NCBI RefSeq assembly: GCF_015557635.1 | Contig: NZ_JADNOP010000012.1 | Span: 62,001 to 126,000, forward strand | Direction: 5' to 3' | From: Fusicatenibacter saccharivorans | GTDB lineage: Bacteria; Bacillota; Clostridia; Lachnospirales; Lachnospiraceae | DNA: 64,000 nt | In this document: piece by piece, positions 24,575-33,337 of the stretch | Position numbering within the stretch: the stretch's first letter is position 1 | Layout: every line of letters starts with the position of its first letter | Made by a program: the position numbers and the translations under genes | The notes under the pieces: model-generated | Seen by the model: the letters and a program-made list of their open reading frames with translations, nothing else | Told to the model about the DNA's origin: nothing | Databases searched by the model: none

Positions 24575-24684
24575 TCAGAGAATTTTCTTTGTTTTCTTCT
24601 GCATTTTCCCCTCTTTTCTTTGCTTTCTATGGTTTTTCCTCTGCTGTACATGAAAAAAGCAATCAAAAAAATAGCAAAAAGTTC

Positions 24685-24713
24685 TTGACCAAATAAAAAA
24701 CACCCGTTATAAT
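24685..24713 (+). promoter_or_regulatory. Urease operon promoter
   Basis: TTGACC, 17 bases, TATAAT: near-consensus sigma-A promoter, followed by a leader of about 90 bases before ureA. Confidence 0.85.
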
Positions 24714-24732
24714 GCGTGATATAAAATATGAA

Positions 24733-24787
24733 AGAGCAGACAAAGGAGTCTGAACAGAAATGTTTTCTCCCTGGTCTGCTCTTTTTC
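24733..24787 (+). terminator. Terminator hairpin in the urease leader
   Basis: AGAGCAGAC (24733-24741) pairs with GTCTGCTCT (24774-24782), followed by TTTTTCT. It lies between the promoter and ureA, so it must be bypassed for urease expression, which suggests attenuation. Confidence 0.75.
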
Positions 24788-24813
24788 TATGCAAAAAAGG
24801 AGGAACACCATGA
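24760..24813 (+). CDS. Possible 17-codon leader peptide overlapping ureA start
   Basis: ATG at 24760 with AAAGGAG eleven bases upstream reads [17 protein letters not shown] and stops at a TGA overlapping the ureA ATG. It lies across the 3' half of the leader hairpin, so ribosomes on it could affect termination or couple to ureA. It could equally be chance. Confidence 0.25.
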   Translation: MFSPWSALFLCKKGGTP

Positions 24814-25112
24814 GATTAAATCCCAAGGAACAGGAAAAACTGATGCTTCATATGGCCGGTAATCTCGCCAAAGAGCGGAGAGCACGCGGCCTGAAACTGA
24901 ATTACCCGGAAGCACTCGCCTACATCAGTTCCGAGCTTCTGGAACTGGCAAGGGACGGAAAGACCGTTGTGGAGCTGATGCAGCTCGGCACAAAGATTCT
25001 AACCCGCGACGATGTCATGGACGGCGTTGCCGATATGATCGGCGAGGTTCAGGTCGAGGCAACGTTCCCGGATGGAACCAAACTGGTCACTGTACATAAT
25101 CCGATTCAGTAA
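24810..25112 (+). CDS. ureA: Urease gamma subunit
   Basis: 100 residues, the normal UreA length. [20 protein letters not shown], then [20 protein letters not shown] and LVTVHNPI are characteristic. Forms the urease complex with UreB and UreC, hydrolysing urea to ammonia and carbamate in the cytoplasm. The ATG at 24810 has AGGAGG seven bases upstream; an in-frame ATG at 24789 would put extra residues ahead of the family start. First structural gene of the operon; ureB follows after fourteen bases. Confidence 0.97.
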   Translation: MRLNPKEQEKLMLHMAGNLAKERRARGLKLNYPEALAYISSELLELARDGKTVVELMQLGTKILTRDDVMDGVADMIGEVQVEATFPDGTKLVTVHNPIQ

Positions 25113-25126
25113 GGAGGAGACATCAT

Positions 25127-25486
25127 ATGAAAATCGGTGAAATCATGGCTTCCGATCGCGAGATCACATTAAACGAAGGCAAAAAGACAGTCACTGTCAT
25201 GGTAGCAAATAAGGGCGACCGTCCCGTTCAGGTCGGCTCCCATTTTCATTTCTTTGAGGTCAACCGGTGCCTCTCTTTTGACCGGGAAACGGCGTACGGT
25301 TATCACCTCGATATTCCTTCCGGAACTTCGGTCCGTTTTGAGCCGGGCGAGGAAAAAGAGGTGCAGCTCGTCGAGATGGGCGGCAGAAAACGTGTCTTCG
25401 GTCTGAATGACCTGACCCGCGCACAGGCTACCGCTGACACGAAAGCCGCATCACTGGAAAACGCGAAGTTAAAAGGATTTCTGTAA
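25127..25486 (+). CDS. ureB: Urease beta subunit
   Basis: 119 residues. [17 protein letters not shown] and [16 protein letters not shown] are the UreB signatures, and the C-terminal extension to KLKGFL is slightly longer than minimal forms. A structural subunit of the urease trimer. Good AAGGAGG site. Separated from ureC by fifteen bases. Confidence 0.97.
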   Translation: MKIGEIMASDREITLNEGKKTVTVMVANKGDRPVQVGSHFHFFEVNRCLSFDRETAYGYHLDIPSGTSVRFEPGEEKEVQLVEMGGRKRVFGLNDLTRAQATADTKAASLENAKLKGFL

Positions 25487-25501
25487 GGAGGGACAGCAAA
25501 A

Positions 25502-27223
25502 ATGAGTGTAAAAATTTCCGGAAGTAAATATGCCGCTATGTACGGTCCGACCGTCGGCGATAAGGTCCGCCTTGCCGACACCAGCCTTGTGATTGAAGTC
25601 GAAAAAGACTACACCACATACGGCGATGAAGTAAAATTCGGCGGCGGCAAATCCATCCGCGACGGTATGGGACAGTCCGTTAAGACCTGCAGCAGAGACG
25701 GAGACCTTGATCTTGTCATCACAAACGCTCTGATCGTGGATGCTACAGGCATTGTAAAAGCAGACATCGGAATCAAAGACGGAAAAATCGCCGGCATCGG
25801 AAAAGCCGGAAACCCGGATGTCATGGACGGCGTGACTCCTGGCATGACGGTCGGCGCATCGACCGAGGCTCTGGCCGGCGAGGGTATGATCGTTACGGCA
25901 GGCGGCATCGATACTCACATCCACTTTATCAGCCCGCAGCAGATTGACTGCTCCCTCTACAGCGGCGTGACCACGATGATCGGCGGCGGCACCGGCCCGG
26001 CGGACGGCACGAACGCAACGACGTGTACCCCGGGACCGTGGAATCTGCGCATGATGCTGAAAGCCGCAGAGGAATATCCGATGAACCTTGGTTTTCTCGG
26101 CAAGGGCAACTGCTCCGACGAGGCTCCGTTGATTGAGCAGGTCAAAGCCGGTGCGATGGGCCTGAAAATCCACGAGGACTGGGGCGCAACGCCGGCGGTC
26201 ATTAACCACTGCCTCAACGTTGCCGATGAGTTCGATGTCCAGGTTGCCATCCACACCGATACTTTGAACGAAGGCGGATGCGTCGAAGATACGCTTGCGG
26301 CCATCGGCGGAAGAACCATCCATACGTACCACACCGAGGGAGCCGGCGGCGGCCACGCACCGGACATCATCCGCGCTGCTGCTGCACCGAACGTTCTGCC
26401 TTCCTCCACGAATCCGACAATGCCTTACACTGTCAACACACTTGATGAGCATCTTGACATGCTGATGGTATGCCACCACCTCGACAAGCACATCCCGGAG
26501 GACGTTGCGTTCGCGGATTCCCGTATCCGCCCGGAGACGATCGCCGCAGAGGATGTTCTGCACGATATGGGTATTTTCAGTATGATGAGTTCCGACTCCC
26601 AGGCGATGGGCCGTGTCGGTGAGGTCATCACCCGTACGTGGCAGACCGCAAGCAAAATGAAGGATGAGCGCGGCGCTCTGCCGCAGGATGCCGGTCATGA
26701 AAACGATAACTTCCGCGTGAAACGTTATATCGCAAAATATACGATCAACCCGGCCATCACCCACGGTATCTCCGAGTATGTCGGCTCGGTCGAAAAGGGA
26801 AAATTTGCTGATCTCGTGCTCTGGAATCCTGCTTTCTTCGGCTCCAAACCGGATATGATCATCAAAGGCGGTATGATCGTCGCTTCGAAAATGGGAGACG
26901 CCAACGCTTCGATCCCGACGACACAGCCGGTCTGCTATCAGCCGATGTTTGCCGCTCACGGAAAAGCAAAACAGGAGGCATGCCTGACCTTCGTTTCCCA
27001 GGCTGCTTTCGATGCCGGTATCAAAGACGCATACGGACTGGAAAAAACGGTTGTCCCGGTACACGGCTGCCGCAGTATCAGCAAAAAGGATATGGTATGG
27101 AACGACCGCACGCCGGTGCTTACCGTAGATCCGGAGACATATAAGGTCACTGTTGACGGCGAGGAGATCACTTCCAAGCCAGCAGAAAAACTGCCGCTGA
27201 CCCAGCTTTACAGCCTGTTCTAA
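25502..27223 (+). CDS. ureC: Urease alpha (catalytic) subunit
   Basis: 573 residues, full length. Nickel ligands His139 and His141 in GIDTHIHF, the carbamylated lysine Lys222 in GLKIHEDWG, later ligands in HTDTLNEGG and [15 protein letters not shown], and the catalytic flap [14 protein letters not shown] are all present. The enzyme should therefore be competent once nickel is loaded by UreD-F-G-E. G/C-richer at third positions than the neighbouring ICE cargo, which suggests stable host residence or a different source. Confidence 0.98.
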   Translation: MSVKISGSKYAAMYGPTVGDKVRLADTSLVIEVEKDYTTYGDEVKFGGGKSIRDGMGQSVKTCSRDGDLDLVITNALIVDATGIVKADIGIKDGKIAGIGKAGNPDVMDGVTPGMTVGASTEALAGEGMIVTAGGIDTHIHFISPQQIDCSLYSGVTTMIGGGTGPADGTNATTCTPGPWNLRMMLKAAEEYPMNLGFLGKGNCSDEAPLIEQVKAGAMGLKIHEDWGATPAVINHCLNVADEFDVQVAIHTDTLNEGGCVEDTLAAIGGRTIHTYHTEGAGGGHAPDIIRAAAAPNVLPSSTNPTMPYTVNTLDEHLDMLMVCHHLDKHIPEDVAFADSRIRPETIAAEDVLHDMGIFSMMSSDSQAMGRVGEVITRTWQTASKMKDERGALPQDAGHENDNFRVKRYIAKYTINPAITHGISEYVGSVEKGKFADLVLWNPAFFGSKPDMIIKGGMIVASKMGDANASIPTTQPVCYQPMFAAHGKAKQEACLTFVSQAAFDAGIKDAYGLEKTVVPVHGCRSISKKDMVWNDRTPVLTVDPETYKVTVDGEEITSKPAEKLPLTQLYSLF

Positions 27224-27265
27224 ACGGCTCTGCATTCTGTAAAACCATACGAGGAGAATTTTATT

Positions 27266-27772
27266 ATGCTTGGAGTGTGTCTTTTATTTGTAGGAATTGT
27301 ACTGATCAACAACGGCATGTGCACCCTGTACCATGTGGATGGACGCTCGGCCGCTGTAATGAATATCTTTACCGGCGGACTTTCCCTTTTCATCAACTTC
27401 GTGAATCTCGTGCAGGGAAATTATTACGCTGCCGGAACGGGACTGCTGTTCTGCTTCACTTACCTCTTTGTGGCCGTCAATAAATTTTTAAACGCCAGCC
27501 CGATCCCTTTTGCGTGGTTTTCGACCTTTGTTGCCGTCAACGCTGTCATCTTCGGAACGATCGAAGGCTTCATTGGAAGCGCGGCGCTTGACATCACGCC
27601 GGATCTCCGCTGGGCGGGCATCTGGTATCTGTGGGCCATTCTCTGGGGTACTTCTTTTGTGGAGGATATCTGCGGAAAGAAGCTCGAAAAATTTGTGCCG
27701 TGCCTTCAGGTATTTGAGGGCGTTGTCACCGCGTGGATCCCGGGCGTCATGATGCTGCTTCAGATCTGGTAA
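27266..27772 (+). CDS. ureI: AmiS/UreI-family urea channel
   Basis: 168 residues with six or so hydrophobic segments (MLGVCLLFVGIVLINNGMCT at the start). It matches the UreI/AmiS family, which in Helicobacter is a proton-gated urea channel. The position between the urease structural and accessory genes supports urea uptake. Whether it is gated by acid cannot be read from the sequence. Confidence 0.92.
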   Translation: MLGVCLLFVGIVLINNGMCTLYHVDGRSAAVMNIFTGGLSLFINFVNLVQGNYYAAGTGLLFCFTYLFVAVNKFLNASPIPFAWFSTFVAVNAVIFGTIEGFIGSAALDITPDLRWAGIWYLWAILWGTSFVEDICGKKLEKFVPCLQVFEGVVTAWIPGVMMLLQIW

Positions 27773-27796
27773 TTCGGTAAGGAGGAACTTTTTTCA

Positions 27797-28273
27797 ATGG
27801 TTTGCGAACAGATTTTAGGAAAACTTTCGGAATTTGACACTTCCGGAAAAACGATCGAATACGTCGATATCGAATGGCATGAAGCCTTCAAAAAGATTCA
27901 TAAAAAGACGACCGACCACGGAACGGAGCTCGGCATCCGCATGGACGATTCCATTCTCACAAGGGGTCTGTATCAGGGTGATGTGCTCTATGCAGACGAT
28001 AAAAAAATCATCGCCGTCAATACGCCTCCGTGCGAGGTGATCCGCGTTTCCCTTACTCCGGGTCACGAAAAGCAGGCGGCAAAGGTCTGCTACGAGATCG
28101 GCAACCGCCATGCACCGCTGTTCTGGGGCGAAAACGATACTTTTATCACGATTTACAATGAGCCGATGCTTCTGATGCTTCAGAAACTCCACGGCGTTAC
28201 GGCCGAAAAAGAACTGAAAAAGCTCGACTTCGACCAGCGGATTTCCGCATCGATCCACAATCATCATCACTGA
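27797..28273 (+). CDS. ureE: Urease accessory protein UreE (nickel metallochaperone)
   Basis: 158 residues. N-terminal peptide-binding domain with RGLYQGDVLYADDKKI, a ferredoxin-like domain with YEIGNRHAPLFWGEND, where the conserved His should bind nickel, and a short C-terminal histidine tail (HNHHH). UreE hands nickel to UreG for insertion. Good AAGGAGG site. The 90-bp gap before ureF holds a possible hairpin (GAAAAG...CTTTTC around GGGCCGGCCC, about 28294-28318). Confidence 0.94.
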   Translation: MVCEQILGKLSEFDTSGKTIEYVDIEWHEAFKKIHKKTTDHGTELGIRMDDSILTRGLYQGDVLYADDKKIIAVNTPPCEVIRVSLTPGHEKQAAKVCYEIGNRHAPLFWGENDTFITIYNEPMLLMLQKLHGVTAEKELKKLDFDQRISASIHNHHH

Positions 28274-28363
28274 TGCGGTCTGTCCGCACGCAGAAAAGAA
28301 TGGGCCGGCCCCTTTTCGCAGGCAGGCTCATTCGATATCTTATGATTTTTCAGGAGACTTTTT

Positions 28364-29062
28364 ATGTCCGAACTTAATTTTTATCTTCTTCAGATCAACG
28401 ACGCCCTGTTTCCGATCGGCGCGTACTCGCACTCGCAGGGACTCGAGACGTATATTCAGCGTGAAATTGTGCACGATGAGGCGGCGGCAAAGGAATATAT
28501 CCACCACAAAATCCGATGGAATCTTGCCTTCACGGAGCTTCTCGCCGCAAGACTCTCCTATCTTGCTGCCGCATACGGGGATCTGGAACAGCTTCTTTCG
28601 ATTGAAGAAATTCTGGAAGCGTCGCGGATTCCAATGGAACAAAGGGAGGCCGCACGGAAAATGGGGTCCCGTTTTGCAAAGACGATCGAAAAGCTGGAGC
28701 TGCCCGTGACAAAAGAGGAAAACGGGATCTTCCGCCGTTATCTTACTGCCAGGAAAGGGCAGGCGATAAACCACTGCTGTATCTACGGTGTTTTCTGCGC
28801 TGCCATGAACATTCCGCTTGCCGATGCGCTGTCGCATTATCTCTATGCGCAGACTTCCGCGATCGTGACAAACTGCGTCAAAACGATACCGTTAAGCCAG
28901 AGCGCCGGACAGCAGCTTCTCGGCGGATGCTATGCGGAATTTGCCGAGATTTTAAAAGATCTGGAACACCGGAGTGCGGAGGATCTCTGTCTTTCTGCGC
29001 CGGGCTTTGATATCCGCGGGATCCAGCATGAAACACTGTATTCCCGTCTTTATATGTCGTAA
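28364..29062 (+). CDS. ureF: Urease accessory protein UreF
   Basis: 232 residues. FPIGAYSHSQGLETYIQ near the N-terminus and PLADALSHYLYAQTSAIVTN are the UreF signatures. All-helical protein that bridges UreD and the UreG GTPase in the activation complex. Start ATG follows CAGGAG. Complete. Confidence 0.95.
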   Translation: MSELNFYLLQINDALFPIGAYSHSQGLETYIQREIVHDEAAAKEYIHHKIRWNLAFTELLAARLSYLAAAYGDLEQLLSIEEILEASRIPMEQREAARKMGSRFAKTIEKLELPVTKEENGIFRRYLTARKGQAINHCCIYGVFCAAMNIPLADALSHYLYAQTSAIVTNCVKTIPLSQSAGQQLLGGCYAEFAEILKDLEHRSAEDLCLSAPGFDIRGIQHETLYSRLYMS

Positions 29063-29110
29063 TGTGTTTGTTTCGCGCAATCATTATTTTCAGGAAAAGA
29101 GGTATGTGTT

Positions 29111-29719
29111 ATGTCTTACGTAAAAATTGGAGTAGCAGGACCGGTCGGCTCCGGAAAAACGGCACTGATTGAGGCGCTGTCCCGAAAAATGGCAAACGAT
29201 TACAGTATTGGCGTTATCACCAACGATATTTATACAAAGGAGGACGCACAGTTTCTCGCGAAGAACAGCGTCCTTCCGGTGGAACGCATCATCGGCGTGG
29301 AGACCGGCGGCTGCCCGCACACCGCGATCCGCGAGGATGCTTCGATGAACCTCGAGGCCGTCGACGAGATGATGGAGCGGTTCCCGGACATCGAGCTTCT
29401 CTTTATCGAGAGCGGCGGTGACAACCTCTCCGCTACGTTCAGTCCGGAGCTTGTGGACGCCACGATCTTTGTTATCGATGTCGCTGAGGGCGATAAGATT
29501 CCGCGGAAAGGCGGCCCTGGCATTACACGGTCCGATCTTCTCGTCATCAACAAGATTGATCTGGCTCCGTATGTCGGTGCAAGCCTGGAAGTCATGGAAC
29601 ACGATTCGAAAAAAATGCGTGGCGAGCGTCCGTTTCTGTTCACCAACATCCGCGGCGACGTCCATGTGGATGATGTTGTTTCCTGGATCAAAGAAAATGT
29701 GCTCTTAGAAGGAATGTGA
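29111..29719 (+). CDS. ureG: Urease accessory GTPase UreG
   Basis: 202 residues. P-loop [18 protein letters not shown], the metal-binding CPH of [32 protein letters not shown] and the guanine motif [11 protein letters not shown] are intact. It uses GTP to drive nickel delivery to UreC. Its stop codon overlaps the first possible ureD start. Confidence 0.97.
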   Translation: MSYVKIGVAGPVGSGKTALIEALSRKMANDYSIGVITNDIYTKEDAQFLAKNSVLPVERIIGVETGGCPHTAIREDASMNLEAVDEMMERFPDIELLFIESGGDNLSATFSPELVDATIFVIDVAEGDKIPRKGGPGITRSDLLVINKIDLAPYVGASLEVMEHDSKKMRGERPFLFTNIRGDVHVDDVVSWIKENVLLEGM

Positions 29720-29724
29720 TGCTT

Positions 29725-30521
29725 ATGGAAAACAAATTCGGAAAATTTCCCGCATCACGGCCTGCGCGGCGTTAAAAAACGGAAAGACGATTCTCGAGGA
29801 CCTCTCCTTTACGGCGCCGTACAAGATTATGGCTCCGTTTGAAAAAGAGAACGGCGGAATCCAGATCATGCCTCTCTGTGCCTCCGCGGGTATTATGGAA
29901 GGGGATTCACAGGAATTTTCTTACCATGTAAAAGAGGGGGCGGATCTCGAGGTCCTGTCGCAGTCGTTTGAGAAGATCCACAAAATGGACGAGGGATCGG
30001 CATCCCGCACAATTTCCGTTCAGGTTGATCCGCACGCGGTACTTTACTACTATCCGCAGCCCGTCATTCCGTTTGCACAGTCTTCTTTTACGAGTACAAT
30101 GACGATTCATCTGGCAGACGAGACATCCCGCCTGTTTCTGCTGGAAATCATCTCCTGCGGACGGAATGCGCACGAAGAGCGGTTCCAGTACCGCCGCTTT
30201 GCCTCAAAGGTACAGATTTTCCGCGGTCAAAAGCTGATCTACCGCGACAACACCTGCTATCTGCCCGATCAGATGCCGATGGAAGGGATTGGTATGTACG
30301 AGGGATACACGCATATGGCGAACCTTTTTCTCTCACGGACAGAATACGCGGATACGCTTCTCAATGAAATCCGGGAAATTCTTGACGGCGATCCGGAAAT
30401 CGACGGCGGCGTAACGACGCTCTCCGGCGGTGATCTTGCTGTTCGGATTTTCGGACACCGTGCGCAGAAGCTGCAGCAGACGGCGGAAAAAATCAAAACT
30501 GTGTATGAAAAACTTCTATAA
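29725..30521 (+). pseudogene. ureD: Urease accessory protein UreD, frameshifted near 5' end
   Basis: From ATG 29725 (or 29719) the frame reads MENKFGK and then runs to a stop at 29773. The next frame, entered at GGAAAATTT (29740-29748), continues ISRITACAALKNGKTILED, then LSFTAPYKIMAPFEKENGG and reaches 30521. Adding one A to the run of four joins them into one UreD of normal length (about 268). The ATG at 29829 alone would lose the first ~35 residues. UreD recruits UreF-UreG to apo-urease, so loss matters. It could be a true mutation, slippage during expression, or a sequencing error. Confidence 0.8.
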
Positions 30522-30586
30522 AAACAGACTGGAAAATTTCTGATTTCAATCAATCAAAAATTACCGGAAAAATGTCAAAATAAGGT

Positions 30587-30615
30587 GTGACAACCTCTTT
30601 GGAATGTGATAAAAT
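30587..30615 (+). promoter_or_regulatory. Promoter of the MATE gene
   Basis: GTGACA, 17 bases, TAAAAT, about 60 bp before the start codon. Confidence 0.6.
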
Positions 30616-30674
30616 AGCTTTCGTTTGAAACGAAGATAAAACTAATTTTACCATCATTCTGAGGAGGTTTTTTC

Positions 30675-32045
30675 ATGGAAAGAGATATGACAAAGGGCAG
30701 TCCGCTTCCGGTCATTCTGCAGTTTACACTGCCGCTGATTATCGGAAACATTTTCCAGCAGCTCTACAACATGGCAGACACGATTATCGTTGGCCGATAT
30801 GTCGGAGCGGATGCACTGGCTGCAGTTGGTTCTACGGGAACGATTATGTTCCTGGTGCTTGGATTTGCGCAGGGCATCACAGCAGGCTTTACGGTTCTGA
30901 CATCGCAACGGTTCGGTGCAAAGGATACGCGCGGAGTAAAGCGAAGTGTGGCAAACGGCATTCTACTGGCTCTCCTTTTCACGGTTGTCCTGACATTCTT
31001 CAGCATGATCTCCATGCGGCCGTTGCTGCATCTCATGAACACACCGGAAAATATTTTTCAGGACGCTTATACCTATATTATGATTATCTGCGGTGGCCTG
31101 ATCGCTACGATTTTTTACAATCTGCTTTCCTCCTATCTGCGTGCAGTAGGAAACAGCCAGATTCCGCTGATGTTCCTGATTTTTTCGGCTGTATTAAATG
31201 TTCTTCTGGATCTGCTTCTCATCATTCGTTTTAAAATGGGCGTTGCGGGAGCCGGATATGCAACCGTTTTCTCTCAGGGAATTTCTGCTGTGCTCTGTCT
31301 TTTTTATATTTATCGCTCCATGCCGGATATGTGGCCGGAAAAACACCACTGGAAGCTTCATGCGGCAGATTCCCGCCATCAGCTCTCGATGGGCATTCCG
31401 ATGGCACTCCAGTTTGCCATCACCGCATCCGGTACAATGATTATGCAGGCTGCCATTAACCTGTTCGGCTCGGAGGCAGTTGCCGCTTTCACGGCGGCCT
31501 GTAAGCTGCAGAATCTGGTCACACAGGGCTTTTCCGCAATGGGACAGACGATGGCAACCTACAGCGGACAAAATTTCGGAAAGGGCGATATTCCACGGAT
31601 TAAAAAGGGAGTTCGCGCTGCACTTCTGACTTCCATCACATATTCGATCGCAGCCGCTGTTCTCGTCTTCCTTCTTCTGAAGCCATGTCTTTCCCTCTTC
31701 TTCTCGGGTGATGTCGATATGGCCGCCATGATGCCATGGGCAAAGACTTATTCCTATATGTGTGCTCTTTTTTATGTACCGCTCTGCACCATCTTTATTT
31801 TCCGAAATGCAATGCAGGGTTGCGGCTACGGTTTTCTGCCTATGATGGGCGGTGTTTCTGAACTCTTTGCGCGCCTTATTGTAGCTGTGATTGCCATAAA
31901 AGTCATCAGCTATCCGCTCGCCTGCTTCTGTGACCCGGCAGCCTGGGTGACGGCAGCTGTCTTTACCGGTGTTTCGTATCTGTTTGTCATGAAGGATATC
32001 GACAAAAAGTATGATTCAAAGACACCGACGGCTCCGATCAGCTGA
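30675..32045 (+). CDS. MATE-family efflux transporter
   Basis: 456 residues with about twelve membrane segments. The N-terminus (PLPVILQFTLPLIIGNIFQQ, then LYNMADTIIVGRYVGADALAA) is that of the NorM/DinF-type MATE family, ion-coupled exporters of cationic drugs and metabolites. The internal repeat is visible at IPMALQFAITASGTMIMQ. Start ATG follows GAGGAGG. It stands alone between its own promoter and a bidirectional terminator. The substrate is unknown. Confidence 0.92.
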   Translation: MERDMTKGSPLPVILQFTLPLIIGNIFQQLYNMADTIIVGRYVGADALAAVGSTGTIMFLVLGFAQGITAGFTVLTSQRFGAKDTRGVKRSVANGILLALLFTVVLTFFSMISMRPLLHLMNTPENIFQDAYTYIMIICGGLIATIFYNLLSSYLRAVGNSQIPLMFLIFSAVLNVLLDLLLIIRFKMGVAGAGYATVFSQGISAVLCLFYIYRSMPDMWPEKHHWKLHAADSRHQLSMGIPMALQFAITASGTMIMQAAINLFGSEAVAAFTAACKLQNLVTQGFSAMGQTMATYSGQNFGKGDIPRIKKGVRAALLTSITYSIAAAVLVFLLLKPCLSLFFSGDVDMAAMMPWAKTYSYMCALFYVPLCTIFIFRNAMQGCGYGFLPMMGGVSELFARLIVAVIAIKVISYPLACFCDPAAWVTAAVFTGVSYLFVMKDIDKKYDSKTPTAPIS

Positions 32046-32064
32046 CATTTTTCATACCAAACGC

Positions 32065-32112
32065 AAAACTGCGCGGAATGCACGATTCTGAAATGCATTC
32101 CACGCAGTTTTT
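32065..32112. terminator. Bidirectional terminator
   Basis: AAAACTGCG-C-GGAATGCA pairs with TGCATTCC-A-CGCAGTTTT across an eleven-base loop, between the convergent MATE and DUF3169 genes. Confidence 0.9.
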
Positions 32113-32125
32113 TGTATTTACAGGA

Positions 32126-32917
32126 TTACAGATTCAGTTTTGCTTTCTGCAGACTTACACAGGAACGATTATACGTGAGTGTCATCGTCAGATAAACGAC
32201 GCCTACAACAATGACTGCGAGAATACCGGTATGGAACACCAGATGCAGGAGCATTGTCGCACACAGCAGGATCTGAAGCATCTTGCCCAGTGCCGTATAG
32301 GCCTTGTAGGCACTCTGGTATACCATCTCTTTTTCTGCCTCATCGCAGCTTGCCATCCAGTCTTTCTGGAAGTTTTTCGAGTTCATATCTCCTCTCTTCT
32401 CCGGATGAGCCGCCTGAACCATTTTCACGTAACGCATCTGATAATAGCCATAGAGAAAGAAGTTGATACAAAACAGAACACAGGCTGCCAGGAATCCAGC
32501 AAGCTCTTTTCCCGATGCTTCTTCCAGCCAGGAACGGGAAAAGGTAAATGACAGCACGATGAAATCGCAGACCTGCGAAATCACATTGCAGTTCATCAGC
32601 ATCGCGCCGTATTTCTCTTCTTCATAGCTTAAGACTTCGTACTGTTCATCCTCTGCTTCTTCGAGATGCTTCATCGTATCCTTTAATTTCCGGCTGTAAA
32701 ATTCCATCAGGACAATGCTTACAACGAAAATTACCGCAATGATCGGCAGTGCCAGCGGGCGGACCAGATCGCTCAGATCACTCATGCCATTTTTCACTCC
32801 GAACGTCATAAAAATTCCGACAAAAAAACCGCAGACTCCGCCGATTCCCAGATAAATCAGCATCCGTTTCATCAACTTTCCGTAGGAATTTGGTTTGTTC
32901 CCCTGTTTTTCTTTCAT
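32126..32917 (-). CDS. DUF3169-family membrane protein
   Basis: 263 residues. Membrane segments at about 18-40, 55-75, 120-165 (two) and 215-250. Overall pattern and pairing with a small XRE regulator match DUF3169 proteins of Firmicutes, whose role is not known. The start codon overlaps the regulator's stop by four bases. Confidence 0.75.
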   Translation of the reverse strand: MKEKQGNKPNSYGKLMKRMLIYLGIGGVCGFFVGIFMTFGVKNGMSDLSDLVRPLALPIIAVIFVVSIVLMEFYSRKLKDTMKHLEEAEDEQYEVLSYEEEKYGAMLMNCNVISQVCDFIVLSFTFSRSWLEEASGKELAGFLAACVLFCINFFLYGYYQMRYVKMVQAAHPEKRGDMNSKNFQKDWMASCDEAEKEMVYQSAYKAYTALGKMLQILLCATMLLHLVFHTGILAVIVVGVVYLTMTLTYNRSCVSLQKAKLNL

Positions 32918-33123
32918 GATTCATCCTCCTCATATTGAAAAATATCTTCTACTTTTACTTCACAGATTTTTGCAAGTTTTAACGCCAGTGTCACCGACGG
33001 TGAATAATCTCCCCGCTCGATCAGGCTGATGGTCTGTCTCGATACCCCCGCCATTTTCCCAAGGTCGGTCTGGTTGATGCCGAGCTTCGAACGGTACTCT
33101 TTTAACTGATTGTACAGCGGCAT
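32914..33123 (-). CDS. Small XRE-family regulator
   Basis: 69 residues, a single HTH of the Cro/CI-like YozG type: YRSKLGINQTDLGKMAGVSR, then QTISLIERGDYSPSVTLALK. Such one-domain regulators commonly precede membrane proteins and autoregulate. Three similar palindromes lie in the intergenic region to its right, covering its likely promoter, so it probably represses itself and perhaps the divergent NYN gene. Confidence 0.88.
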   Translation of the reverse strand: MPLYNQLKEYRSKLGINQTDLGKMAGVSRQTISLIERGDYSPSVTLALKLAKICEVKVEDIFQYEEDES

Positions 33124-33167
33124 CGCAGCATCTCCTTTCTTGTCACGTTTTTAGATGAGCTCTCTAT

Positions 33168-33245
33168 TTGACAACTTTTCTTGTCATCTACTACTCTACT
33201 ATTGACAACTTTATTTGTCAATACTTTTGACAAGTTTTTTTGTCA
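33168..33245. promoter_or_regulatory. Three palindromic operators TTGACAA-N-TTGTCA
   Basis: Copies at 33168-33186, 33202-33221 and 33227-33245, each TTGACAA, a short T-rich centre and TTGTCA. On the minus strand the middle copy supplies TTGACA followed 17 bases later by TAGAGT, a likely promoter for the XRE gene. Confidence 0.75.
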
Positions 33246-33259
33246 TTTCAAACTCCCGG

Positions 33260-33288
33260 TTGATTTGCGGGCTGAAATGTACTAAACT
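33260..33288 (+). promoter_or_regulatory. Promoter of the NYN/OST-HTH gene
   Basis: TTGATT, 17 bases, TAAACT; about 50 bp upstream of the start codon and just right of the third palindrome. Confidence 0.55.
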
Positions 33289-33337
33289 AGAGGTATCTAT
33301 TTTTGTAACTATTCAAGCCGCAGAAAGGACAGAATCT

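Noticed and set aside
25469-27235. 588-codon open frame antisense to ureC
   Set aside because: It mirrors ureC exactly and has Cys/His/Arg-rich composition with no family motif; a result of biased codon use in ureC.
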